Shown in pieces: positions 41,371 to 49,668 of a DNA stretch of 64,000 nucleotides. Made by a program: the position numbers and the translations under genes. Within the stretch, counting starts at the first letter, position 1, and every line of letters begins with the position of its first letter. The notes below the pieces were generated by a model. The model ran no database searches. It was not told where the DNA came from and saw only the letters and a program-made list of their open reading frames with translations. Origin of the DNA: Streptomyces sp. NBC_00572 (lineage in GTDB: Bacteria > Actinomycetota > Actinomycetes > Streptomycetales > Streptomycetaceae); assembly GCF_026341815.1 (NCBI RefSeq), contig NZ_JAPENX010000001.1, positions 6,634,001-6,698,000 of the forward strand, given 5' to 3'.

Positions 41371-42635
41371 CGTGTCCTCCCACCCGGCCCCGTCAGGAGG
41401 ACCGCGGACTGGAAGCCGCCGAATCCGCTGCCCACGGAGAGCACGTTCCTGAGCTTCCGGGGGCGGGCGGTGCGCGGCACGTAGTCCAGGTCGCACTCGG
41501 GGTCGGGGGTCTCGTAGTTCGCCGTCGGAGGTACCACTTGGTGCTTCAGAGCGAGGACGCAGGCGGCCACCTCGATGGCGCCGATCGCGCCCAGCGAGTG
41601 CCCCACCATGGATTTGATGGAGCTCATGGGGGTGTCGTAGGCGTGCGCGCCCAGGGACCGCTTCACGGCGGCGGTCTCGTGCCGGTCGTTCTGCCGGGTG
41701 CCCGAGCCGTGCGCGTTGACGTAGTCGATCAGCGTGGGGTCGAGCCGGGCCTGGTCGAGCGTGGAGTCGATCGCCCGGGACATCTCCAGTCCCTCGCCGG
41801 TCAGACCGGTCATGTGGTACGCGTTGCCGAAGGTGGCGTAGCCGCCGATCTCGCAGTAGATGTGCGCACCGCGGGCCCTGGCGTGCTCGTACTCCTCCAG
41901 CACGAGGACGGCCGCGCCCTCGCCCATGACGAAACCGTTGCGGTTGTTGTCGAAGGGACGGGAGGCGTGCTCCGGGTCGTCGTTGTCGGGCGACGTGGCC
42001 TTGATGGCGTCGAAGCAGGCCATGGTGATCGGGGATATCGGGGAGTCCGACGCGCCCGCGATGCAGACGTCCGCCCGCCCTTCCTGGATGGTGTGGAAGG
42101 CGTAGCCGACGGCGTCGAGGCCGGAGGTGCAGCCGGTGGAGACGGTCTGCACCGGGCCGCGGGCGCCGAACTGTTCGGCCACGACGGAAGCGAGCGTGCT
42201 CGGCGAGAACGCCATGTGCAGCTTGGGGTCGGCCGCGCGGTGGTCCACGTCCCACCGCCGCCCGCCCTCGCTGACCAGGACGTAGTCGTGTTCGAGCCGG
42301 GTGGTGCCGCCGACGGCGCTGCCCAGGGAGACGGCGACGCGCCAGGGGTCTTCGGTGTCGGTGTCGAGTCCGGAGTCGCGGACGGCTTCCCCGGCCGCGA
42401 CGGCGGCGAACTGGATGTACCGGTCGGCGTGCCGACTCAGGTCCGGATCCAGTCCGTGGTCCGCCGGGTCGAAGTCGCACTCGGCGGCTATGCGGGAGCG
42501 CAGCCCGACCGGGTCGAACAGGGTGATGCCGCGGGTCGCGGTACGGCCGGCGGCGAGGAGGTCCCAGAACGCCTTCGCTCCGGTGCCGCCCGGAGCGACC
42601 ACACCGATGCCGGTGACGGCCACTCGCCGGGTCAC
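41367..42635 (-). CDS. Ketosynthase alpha (WhiE ORF III-like)
   Basis: A 422-aa type II ketosynthase with the full catalytic set: Cys169 (STGCTSGLD), His309 (NAHGSGT) and His346 (SMVGHSLGA). It condenses malonyl units on the ACP. GTG start, overlapping the cupin gene by 4 nt. Order cupin-KS-CLF-ACP-cyclase-cyclase matches whiE spore-pigment clusters. Confidence 0.95.
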   Translation of the reverse strand: MTRRVAVTGIGVVAPGGTGAKAFWDLLAAGRTATRGITLFDPVGLRSRIAAECDFDPADHGLDPDLSRHADRYIQFAAVAAGEAVRDSGLDTDTEDPWRVAVSLGSAVGGTTRLEHDYVLVSEGGRRWDVDHRAADPKLHMAFSPSTLASVVAEQFGARGPVQTVSTGCTSGLDAVGYAFHTIQEGRADVCIAGASDSPISPITMACFDAIKATSPDNDDPEHASRPFDNNRNGFVMGEGAAVLVLEEYEHARARGAHIYCEIGGYATFGNAYHMTGLTGEGLEMSRAIDSTLDQARLDPTLIDYVNAHGSGTRQNDRHETAAVKRSLGAHAYDTPMSSIKSMVGHSLGAIGAIEVAACVLALKHQVVPPTANYETPDPECDLDYVPRTARPRKLRNVLSVGSGFGGFQSAVLLTGPGGRTR

Positions 42636-43102
42636 TCGATGGCCCCGCTTCGCTCGGACACCCGTCCCGGGTCGTGCACGGTCAGGTGCGGGCCCGCGGC
42701 GGCGAGCTCGGCCTCGTCGGTGACCTCCGTGTCGACGTGGCCGAGGCTCGGCCGGGGGGCGAGCGGGCCCAGGTGGAAGACCATGCGGGCCTCCACGTCG
42801 CCCACGTTGCGGAAACGGTGCCGCACGTCGATGGGGATCAGGAGGCCCTGATCGGGCTGGAGTGCGTACGTGTCGCCGTCCAGGTCAACCTCCAGCGCGC
42901 CCGAGACGACGTACACGAACTCCTCGGAGTACGGGTGGTAGTGCTCGCCGATGCGCTCGCCCGGCTGGACGATGGCCAGGCCCATGAAGCCGCTGGTGGA
43001 GCCCACGGTGGCCGGCGTGAGCATGGCCCGCAGGTCACCTCCGCGCCTGCGGTTGGGTTCCGTCTCGCTCAGGGTCACGATGCGTGGACGCTGCTTGAGC
43101 AT
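42632..43102 (-). CDS. Cupin-domain polyketide accessory protein (WhiE ORF II-like)
   Basis: A 156-aa cupin. Motif 1 is GEHYHPYSEEFVYVVSG (His, His, Glu ligands) and motif 2 is PIDVRHRFRNVG (His ligand). Proteins of this kind occur in nearly all spore-pigment clusters just before the KS gene; the reaction is not settled. GAGGTAT precedes the ATG. Confidence 0.9.
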   Translation of the reverse strand: MLKQRPRIVTLSETEPNRRRGGDLRAMLTPATVGSTSGFMGLAIVQPGERIGEHYHPYSEEFVYVVSGALEVDLDGDTYALQPDQGLLIPIDVRHRFRNVGDVEARMVFHLGPLAPRPSLGHVDTEVTDEAELAAAGPHLTVHDPGRVSERSGAIE

Positions 43103-43169
43103 GGTTGATACCTCCAGATGTGGCAGTGACGTGCTGGGGAGCGACTGCGGCGGGAGCCGCGACCGGCCG

Positions 43170-44291
43170 TCAGGTGTTCGCCGAGCGGTCCGTGACGGGC
43201 AGCATGTCGGCGTGCGACAGAAGCCGGTTGACGTTGCGCTCCGTCTCCAGGGATCCCTCGACGCCGATCGCGGCGCCGTCGAGGAGACGTGCCAGCTTCG
43301 CGGCCTTCCCGGAGCCCTTGAGCCCGAGGGAGGCGACGGGGTCGAGGTCGAGTTCGCCCGTGACGTCGATGAGGCGCACCACGATGTCGTCGCGCTGGAA
43401 CACGGTGCTGCTGTGCACCGGGCTGTTCGGATCGTCCGCCGCGTCCCGGTCCTGATGGGCGAGCAGCTGGGCGAGCTCCATCCCCTGGCCTTCCTTGGCC
43501 GGGTAGTACAGCGCGTGCCGTCGCAGGCCGGCCGGCGTCGGCCGGTCGGACACCACGTGGTGGACGGCAGGGAGCGCGGCCCGGGTGAAGAACACGCGTG
43601 CCGACTCGGGGTCGGTCAGGTCCCGGTCCTGCTCCAGGTACGGGTTGATGGCCTCCTCGACCGCGCGTACCTCGGGCTGACGTGCGACGTGCCGCAGTGC
43701 CACGAGCAGGTCGCCTTCCACCTCCACGGCGCGCACGACGCGGTTGCCGTGCATGAAGAGGGAGGTACGGCGCAGCCGTGTGGTCTCGTCGACCTGGGCC
43801 TGGGGCGACTGGTACCCGGCCAGGATCTCCGCCACCTTCGACTCGGAACCCGGCTTGACGGTGAAGGTGAGGGCGTGGCGTGCCACACCGTCGCCCACGC
43901 GGGCCTTCACCTGCACGCCGGCCGATGCCGCGGTCCGCGACGCCGGCTGACCGGGGCTGGTCTCCCGGAGGATGCTGTAGCGCATCGAACGGGTGTCCCG
44001 GACGCAGCTGTGCATCGGCTTGACGGTTTCGACGTGCTCCTCGCTGTTCACCCACGCGAGGAACGGCGGCGCGCTCTCCCACTCGCTGGTGATGAGCCAC
44101 TGCGAGGGGTTCTCGATGGACTGGCAGAGCTGGTCACTGATGTGACCGGGAACGGAGGCGACCTGCTTGCGCATGAGTTCGTAAGCGTCGAGGAACTGCT
44201 CCTGAGCGCCCTCGTACAGGTCGAGCAGGAGGATCACCCGCAGCCTGGAGCCGTCGAACACAGACTGCGAGATGCGTCCCGAGGGGGCCAT
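43170..44291 (-). CDS. SchA/CurD-family protein (WhiE ORF I-like)
   Basis: A 373-aa protein with an N-terminal ABM-like domain (VILLLDLYEGAQEQFLDAYELM; about residues 15-110) and two tandem SchA/CurD modules (about 135-245 and 250-370), each beginning with an RHAL motif. It is the first gene of the leftward whiE-like operon. ATG 44291 follows an AGAGG ribosome site; GTG 44300 is possible. Oxygenase activity has been suggested for the family. Confidence 0.88.
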   Translation of the reverse strand: MAPSGRISQSVFDGSRLRVILLLDLYEGAQEQFLDAYELMRKQVASVPGHISDQLCQSIENPSQWLITSEWESAPPFLAWVNSEEHVETVKPMHSCVRDTRSMRYSILRETSPGQPASRTAASAGVQVKARVGDGVARHALTFTVKPGSESKVAEILAGYQSPQAQVDETTRLRRTSLFMHGNRVVRAVEVEGDLLVALRHVARQPEVRAVEEAINPYLEQDRDLTDPESARVFFTRAALPAVHHVVSDRPTPAGLRRHALYYPAKEGQGMELAQLLAHQDRDAADDPNSPVHSSTVFQRDDIVVRLIDVTGELDLDPVASLGLKGSGKAAKLARLLDGAAIGVEGSLETERNVNRLLSHADMLPVTDRSANT

Positions 44292-44524
44292 CCGGCACAC
44301 CTCTTCTCTTCTCAGGGGGGAGGGGGGAACGACCTACGTGGCCGAAACGCCGAGGCCGTCATGTGTTGATCCTTGACACGAGCGCCGAGAGCGCGCGAGC
44401 CCCATGAAGCGGACGAGTGAACCACGTGTCATCCGGGTGCCCAGGGCACACGGACCCGTCCCCGAAGGGCATGAATCTGCATCCCAACCCCAACTCGCGT
44501 CGCAGGTGACGCCGGAGACGAGCA
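44292..44524. promoter_or_regulatory. Divergent promoter region of the spore-pigment cluster
   Basis: The 233 nt between ORF I (left) and ORF VIII (right) correspond by position to whiEP1/whiEP2 of known clusters, which are developmentally controlled. A TTGACA box is visible at 44373-44378 on the + strand, but no convincing -10 follows. GGAGACGAGC precedes the ORF VIII ATG. Confidence 0.55.
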
Positions 44525-46186
44525 ATGAACCGATTCGACGCGGCCGGCGAAGCGCCCGGTCACCGCACGCCCGTACTCATCGTCGGCGGCTCGCTGGTGG
44601 GCCTGTCCACCTCGCTGTTCCTGGGTCGTCTCGGAGTGCCGCACACACTGGTCGAGCGCCATACGGGCACCTCGATCCACCCGCGTGGCCGCGGCAACAA
44701 CGTGCGCACGATGGAGCTGTTCCGCAGCGCCGGGGTGACGCAACCCATCCAGGAGGCCGCGTCGGTCCTGGCGCGCAACAACGGCATCCTGCAGACGCCG
44801 AGCCTGGTGGGCGATGTCGGCGAGTGGCTGTTCAGGCAGATCGACCCCGGCGGCGGGGTCGCCCGCTTCAGCCCCGCCGGGTGGTGCCTGTGCAGCCAGA
44901 ACGATCTCGAACCGGTGCTGCTCAAGCGCGCCGGTGAGCTGGGCGGCGATCTGCGGTTCGCAACCGAGCTGATGTCCTTCGAACAGGACGCCGAAGGGGT
45001 GACCGCGCAGGTCAAGAGCCGCGGCACCGGTGAGCACACCACCATCCGAGCGGACTACCTCGTCGCGGCGGACGGCCCGCGGAGCCCGATTCGCGAGCAG
45101 CTCGGCATCGGGCAGAGCGGTCCGGGAGACCTCTTCCACAACGTGAGCATCACCTTCGTGTCCCGCGGGCTCGCGGACGTCGTCGGCGACCGGCACTTCA
45201 TCGTCTGCTACCTCACGAACCCGGAGGCCGACGGGGCCCTGCTGCCGGTCGACAATCGGGAGCGCTGGGTGTTCCACGCCCCTTGGCACCCCGAACACGG
45301 CGAGACACTGGAGGAGTTCACCGACGAGCGGTGCAGGGAACACATCCGGCGGGCCGTGGGGGTGCCGGACCTCGATGTGGAGATCACCGGCAGAGCCCCC
45401 TGGCACGCGGCCGAGAGGATCGCCGAACGGTACGCGGACGGCCGGGTGTTCCTCGCCGGTGACTCCGCTCACGAGATGCCGCCCACGGGGGCGTTCGGCT
45501 CCAACACCGGTATCCAGGACGCGCACAACCTCGCTTGGAAGCTCGCCGCCGTACTGGGCGGCTGGGCCGGCCCCGGCCTGCTCGCGTCCTACGACGCGGA
45601 GCGCCGGCCGGTCGCGGAGACGACGAGCGCGCGTGCTTCGGCGCGGTCGGTCGAGCACAGCCACCCCGGGTACGTTCCCGGCCCCGGAGCCGGCGGCCCC
45701 CAGGGCAAGAAGGGCGGCATCCTCAACGAGGTGCTCGGCTACCGCTATCCGCAGGGCGCCGTCCTGGGCGCCGACCGGACCATGCCGGTCGTCTCCGACG
45801 GCCTGCGGCTGACGGGCGAACCCGGAAGCCGGGCACCCCACATGTGGCTGAACCGTGCCGGTACCCGGGTCTCCACCCTCGACCTGTACGAGCGGTCCCT
45901 GGTGCTCCTGAGTTCCGAGGACGGCCCCGGCGGCTGGCACACCGCGGCGACCCGAGTCGGGCGAGAGCTGTCGGTGCCGCTCGACTCGTACCGGATCGGC
46001 GACGGGCCTGACGCGGAGCTCGCCCCCGAGGGCGACACGCACTGGGCGGAGGTTCACGGCGTCACCACGGACGGCGCGGTGCTGGTCCGCCCCGACGGGT
46101 TCGTCGCGTGGCGGTCCGATGGGGCGTCGCCGGATCCCGAAGTGGCGTTGCGACAAACCCTCACGGCGATCCTGGGCCGGGACTGA
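44525..46186 (+). CDS. FAD-dependent aromatic hydroxylase (WhiE ORF VIII-like)
   Basis: A 553-aa class A flavoprotein monooxygenase of the PheA/TfdB/PgaE type. The FAD motifs are VGGSLVGLSTSLFLGRLG (residues 18-35), VAADGPRSPIREQLG and FLAGDSAHEMPPTGAFGSNTG. A C-terminal thioredoxin-like domain is present. It hydroxylates the aromatic polyketide pigment at a late stage. It is divergent from the rest of the cluster, as in whiE. Confidence 0.92.
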   Translation: MNRFDAAGEAPGHRTPVLIVGGSLVGLSTSLFLGRLGVPHTLVERHTGTSIHPRGRGNNVRTMELFRSAGVTQPIQEAASVLARNNGILQTPSLVGDVGEWLFRQIDPGGGVARFSPAGWCLCSQNDLEPVLLKRAGELGGDLRFATELMSFEQDAEGVTAQVKSRGTGEHTTIRADYLVAADGPRSPIREQLGIGQSGPGDLFHNVSITFVSRGLADVVGDRHFIVCYLTNPEADGALLPVDNRERWVFHAPWHPEHGETLEEFTDERCREHIRRAVGVPDLDVEITGRAPWHAAERIAERYADGRVFLAGDSAHEMPPTGAFGSNTGIQDAHNLAWKLAAVLGGWAGPGLLASYDAERRPVAETTSARASARSVEHSHPGYVPGPGAGGPQGKKGGILNEVLGYRYPQGAVLGADRTMPVVSDGLRLTGEPGSRAPHMWLNRAGTRVSTLDLYERSLVLLSSEDGPGGWHTAATRVGRELSVPLDSYRIGDGPDAELAPEGDTHWAEVHGVTTDGAVLVRPDGFVAWRSDGASPDPEVALRQTLTAILGRD

Positions 46187-46775
46187 CCGCCGTCTCTCGG
46201 TCGGCACGGCAGGGAGGTCCCGGGGAGCCCCGGTCTTCGGTGGTACGCCACGCCGACGACCGTGCCCCGGGACACCCTGTTCGGTGACCGGCGGGGCCCT
46301 TGCGCGATGGCTGCTCGGCGGACGAGCCGGCTGAGCCTTCCCCCGGCCCGCCGTGTGCTCCTGGAGCCAGGAGCGTGGCGGGGGAGGGAGCCGGGTTAGC
46401 GGCCCGCCCGCCCGGTTGCCGTCGGTCGAGCCCGGACGGACGGTCCAACCCGAGGCGGGGCGAGTCCCTGGACGGCTCCGCCGCACCGGTGTCGTCGGGG
46501 TGTTCAAGGCCCGAGCAGGCGTCGACAACCCTCGTGGTCGAGGCGCCTAACCCGTTCGCGCGCAGGACGCCATTCTTTCCCGAGCACCGCACCGGCCGCT
46601 GTGACCTGCGGAGGTGATCACCGGGGAGGACGATCAAGACCCCAACCGGGGGACATCGCGAGCGATCTTCCCGTTGCGGTGATAACCGGTCGGGGATCTT
46701 CTCGTACAAGGAGCACAGCACCGGAGCCGCGCGGTCCAGCCGGCCAGGAAAGCTCCGCCGAAGGAGAGAACAAGC
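46187..46775. other. 589-nt gap without a supported gene
   Basis: Apart from the hairpin at 46347-46382, no frame gives a recognisable protein. The last 100 nt probably contain the promoter of the secreted-protein gene at 46776 (AAGGAG-type ribosome site at 46759-46764). Confidence 0.6.
46347..46382 (+). terminator. Hairpin downstream of the hydroxylase gene
   Basis: An inner perfect stem GCTCCTGG/CCAGGAGC (46357-46364, 46367-46374) is extended by CCCGCC/GGCGGG (46347-46352, 46377-46382). It lies 160 nt after the hydroxylase stop. Confidence 0.65.
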
Positions 46776-47288
46776 ATGCGTCTCGCACGTACGGGTACCC
46801 AGCTCGCCCTGGTCCTGGGCGCCCTCGTCCTGTCCGCACCCTCCGCCGTCGCGGCGCCCGCCGGTGAGGTCCAGGTCAATCCGGGGAAGGCATCCCCTGG
46901 CGCCACCGTCACCGTCAGCACCACCGCCTGCGGCAAGGAGACCTACGGCAAGGGCGAGTCGGAGGCGGGCGGGAAGTTCCACCTCCTGCCCGGCGACCGG
47001 AAGGGCGTCCTGGTGGGTGAGTTCACGCTCCCGCTGGACGCCGTCTCCGGCACGGACACAGTGACCCTCAAGTGCCCGCCCCGCATCAAGCAGACCGTCA
47101 CCTATCAGATCTCCGGCCGGCCGATCGGTGCCGTGGAAGCGGGCTTCGGCTGGGCCGCGGGCGCAGGCGCGGACGGGGGCGACGGCGGCAGCCCGTACGC
47201 CCTCGGCGCGCTGCTCCTCGGCGGCGCCGCCGCGGGCGTCCTGATCAGGATGCGCCGCCGCGCCACCGCCGCCCGGAACTCCGTCTGA
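46776..47288 (+). CDS. Secreted, membrane-anchored protein linked to a sortase
   Basis: A 170-aa protein with a signal peptide (1-26), an Ig-like beta domain (about 30-115, with PGATVTVSTTACG) and a C-terminal membrane helix plus Arg-rich tail (YALGALLLGGAAAGVLIRMRRR). No LPXTG-like motif precedes the helix, so it is probably an anchored partner rather than a normal sortase substrate. Two Cys could form a disulphide. It is 84 nt upstream of a class F sortase; such pairs are common in Streptomyces. Function unknown. Confidence 0.82.
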   Translation: MRLARTGTQLALVLGALVLSAPSAVAAPAGEVQVNPGKASPGATVTVSTTACGKETYGKGESEAGGKFHLLPGDRKGVLVGEFTLPLDAVSGTDTVTLKCPPRIKQTVTYQISGRPIGAVEAGFGWAAGAGADGGDGGSPYALGALLLGGAAAGVLIRMRRRATAARNSV

Positions 47289-47372
47289 GCCCACGCCCCG
47301 CACGCCCCACGGCCAAGGCCCCGGCTCCGCGAGGAGATCCGGGGCCCGCCATCCAGCGGAGGCACGAACCAC

Positions 47373-48044
47373 ATGAAGAACGGCTCCGCGCCGAAGTCCG
47401 GCGGAGCGCCGTCCCGGAGCGTCCCCTCGGTCAGGACACTGGCCTGGACGACGCTCGTCGGCATCGTCCTGCTCGCCCACGTGCCGGACGGCGACGGCTC
47501 ACGGCCGCCGACGACGGCGCAGGCCTCACCGCTGCTCGCGCGGCCCGCCGCCGGAGCCGACCGGGACCGCTCCGAACCCCGGCCGCTGCCGGCGTCCGAC
47601 GCGACGCGGATCAGGATTCCGGCCATCGGGGTCGACGTCGCCCTCGTCCCCCTGGAGCTGGACGGCACCGGAGCACTGCGCCCCCCGCCCGCGTCGGCCC
47701 CGACCGTGGCGGGCTGGTACGCCGACGGCACCGCCCCCGGGGCGCCGGGCACGGCCGTGGTGGCGGGACACCTGGACACTCCGCTCGGCCCCGCCGTCTT
47801 CCACCGGCTCTACACCCTCTCCCGGGGCGCAAGGATCGAGATCGACCGCGACGACGGCCGTACGGCCCTCTTCACCGTCGACGCGGTGGAGGCTCATGCC
47901 AAGGACCGATTCCCCGACGAGAAGGTCTACGGCGATTCGGGCCGCCCCGAACTGCGTCTGATCACCTGCGGCGGCGATTGGTCCAGCGACACCGGCTACC
48001 GGGCCAACACGGTGGTCTACGCGACCCTGACGGGGACGAGATAG
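47373..48044 (+). CDS. Class F sortase
   Basis: A 223-aa protein with an N-terminal membrane anchor (about residues 22-38) and a sortase barrel from about residue 75. The catalytic set is His133 (VVAGHLDT), Cys199 (LITCGGDW) and Arg210 (GYRANT). Class F sortases are actinobacterial transpeptidases acting on the outer membrane face. The stop codon (48042-48044) is directly followed by a truncated SDR stub on the other strand. Confidence 0.9.
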   Translation: MKNGSAPKSGGAPSRSVPSVRTLAWTTLVGIVLLAHVPDGDGSRPPTTAQASPLLARPAAGADRDRSEPRPLPASDATRIRIPAIGVDVALVPLELDGTGALRPPPASAPTVAGWYADGTAPGAPGTAVVAGHLDTPLGPAVFHRLYTLSRGARIEIDRDDGRTALFTVDAVEAHAKDRFPDEKVYGDSGRPELRLITCGGDWSSDTGYRANTVVYATLTGTR

Positions 48045-48045
48045 C

Positions 48046-48150
48046 ACCCGCCCGGGCCAATGTCCGCGCGGTCGCCGCCCCGATCCCCGTTCCGCCCCCG
48101 GTCACCAGATACACGCGCTCCTCCGCCATGTCCGGCGCCGCCCGTGTCAC
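48046..48150 (-). pseudogene. N-terminal stub of a short-chain dehydrogenase
   Basis: MAEERVYLVTGGGTGIGAATARTLARAGA (start at 48129; cited here in two overlapping parts as VTGGGTGIGAA and ATARTLARAGA) is a perfect SDR opening. Similarity ends within 10 codons of that, at the sortase stop. The rest of the gene is gone. Confidence 0.65.
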
Positions 48151-48179
48151 GAACCGCGACGGATGCCCGCCGGAGGCCG

Positions 48180-49529
48180 TCAGAGCCGGACCGTCCAGCT
48201 GACCGTGGACCTCATCGTCCGGGTGATGCTGCGGTCCCGCACCGAGGGCGTACGGTCCTCGGCCGTGAGTGACAGTGTGTGCCTCCGAAGGTCGTGCAGC
48301 CGCAGGGCCGGGTCGGACACGCGTACCTCGGTGCGGCCCGCGAGGGACTTCACCTCCCGCCCGTCCAGATGCCAGCGGATCGTGAGTTGACGCCCGTCCG
48401 CCCCCGTCAGCCGGGGTACGAGGGCTTTGGCTGCGTCGCCCGCGCGGAGGGTGCGATCGGTGGCCGTGACGGGGGAGGCGATCCGCGCCTCGCGGTAGAA
48501 GCCGGCGATCATCGCCTCCACTCCGGGCAGGTTGAAGGGCTTGTCGAGGGACCGCATCAGGGAGTTCTCGGTGGGGCGCCGCAGCCCGGTGACGTAGTAG
48601 CCGCCGCCCTCGTACGCGCCTACGGTGCCGCCGTCGGGAGACTGCTCACCGAGCCAGCGGTGCCACTTGGTGCCCCGGTCGGCCATGTCGTCGGCAGTGA
48701 GGGTGGTGATGTTGGAGTCGGCGGGCTCGGGACCCAGGTACCGCTCGTAGCCGGGGTAGTCGGGGTAGAAGTACTCGTCGGCGAGCTTGCCCAGCGAGTG
48801 GCCGGTCTCGTGGATCGCGACCTGGCCGGACTTCTCGTTGCCCGCCGAGGCCGTTGATATGCCCTCGTAGCCGAGGGTCTCACTGCGCTCGTTGTAGCCC
48901 GCGCCGCCGTACTTGGTGCTGTTGGCGAGGATGAGCACCAGGTCGGCCTCCGGCGCCTCCGCGACGTATCCGTCGACCTTGTCCTGGTCGATGCAGAGCA
49001 GCCGCTCGATCGTGTCGCACCAGAAGTACGAGCCGAGAGCCGTGTCCCGGACGGTGTCGGGAGAGGGGTCGCCGGAGACGCCGGACTCGTTCGAGACGGC
49101 GTCGACGGTCCAGACGTTGAAGAGGCCGCGGTACGTGGTGTACGGCTCGACGGCCGTCAGCTCGGCCCATTTCCGCTGGGCGTCGGCGTGGAAGCGGGGC
49201 AGTTCTGCGGCGGTGTAGCCGTCTCCGACGACGACGATGTCGAGCCGGTCGGCGGTGGGGCCGTTGTCGACCATCTTGGCCACCTCGCCGTCGGCGGCCA
49301 CCTCGGTCGCCGTCAGGCGGGAGGCCGCCCGGTTCCGGCCCTCGGCCGGCACACGCGTGTGGCCGGACCCGGCGGACGTCCCGTGTTCCGGCCCGGGTAT
49401 CTCGACCTCGACCCGGGCCGTGGGGGGCGCCGTCGGGTCCGCGGCTGCGCTGCCGGGTGCGGCGGCGAGTACCGCCGTGAGGGCGACGGTCACTCCGACC
49501 GCCATGACTCCTCGTCGTGCTGAACGCAT
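48180..49529 (-). CDS. Secreted M64-family (IgA peptidase-like) metalloprotease
   Basis: A 449-aa exported protein: signal peptide (1-31), a central domain (GPTADRLDIVVVGDGYT, the hallmark of M64) and the zinc motif His240-Glu241-x-x-His244 (AIHETGHSLGKLADEYFYP), with the downstream Glu/Asp of DEYF as likely third ligand region. A C-terminal beta domain follows. Bacterial members are secreted endopeptidases, originally named for IgA cleavage in Clostridium, but here general proteolysis is expected. ATG at 49529. Confidence 0.9.
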   Translation of the reverse strand: MRSARRGVMAVGVTVALTAVLAAAPGSAAADPTAPPTARVEVEIPGPEHGTSAGSGHTRVPAEGRNRAASRLTATEVAADGEVAKMVDNGPTADRLDIVVVGDGYTAAELPRFHADAQRKWAELTAVEPYTTYRGLFNVWTVDAVSNESGVSGDPSPDTVRDTALGSYFWCDTIERLLCIDQDKVDGYVAEAPEADLVLILANSTKYGGAGYNERSETLGYEGISTASAGNEKSGQVAIHETGHSLGKLADEYFYPDYPGYERYLGPEPADSNITTLTADDMADRGTKWHRWLGEQSPDGGTVGAYEGGGYYVTGLRRPTENSLMRSLDKPFNLPGVEAMIAGFYREARIASPVTATDRTLRAGDAAKALVPRLTGADGRQLTIRWHLDGREVKSLAGRTEVRVSDPALRLHDLRRHTLSLTAEDRTPSVRDRSITRTMRSTVSWTVRL

Positions 49530-49552
49530 GAAATCAGCCCCTTGCCAGGCGA

Positions 49553-49592
49553 GTTAAGTGCATCAGTAAATGTGCTGAAGGAGTCGCTTAAC
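49553..49592. promoter_or_regulatory. Spaced inverted repeat in a divergent promoter region
   Basis: GTTAAG (49553-49558) and CTTAAC (49587-49592) are exact complements 28 nt apart, in the 139-nt region between the M64 peptidase and the XRE/TPR regulator. It is a candidate target of that regulator. Confidence 0.4.
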
Positions 49593-49668
49593 CTAGAGGG
49601 GAGGCGAGGGGGTGCGCAATGCCTACTGCTTCTGAATACTGGGCAGTTCACGAACCAGGGGGATCCGC

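Noticed and set aside
44373..44401. TTGACA box considered as the main promoter of the pigment hydroxylase gene
   Set aside because: No -10 at a workable distance, and the known regulation of such genes uses alternative sigma factors.
47000..47300. LPXTG-type sorting signal sought in the protein next to the sortase
   Set aside because: The C-terminus has a membrane helix and Arg tail but no LPXTG-like motif before it.
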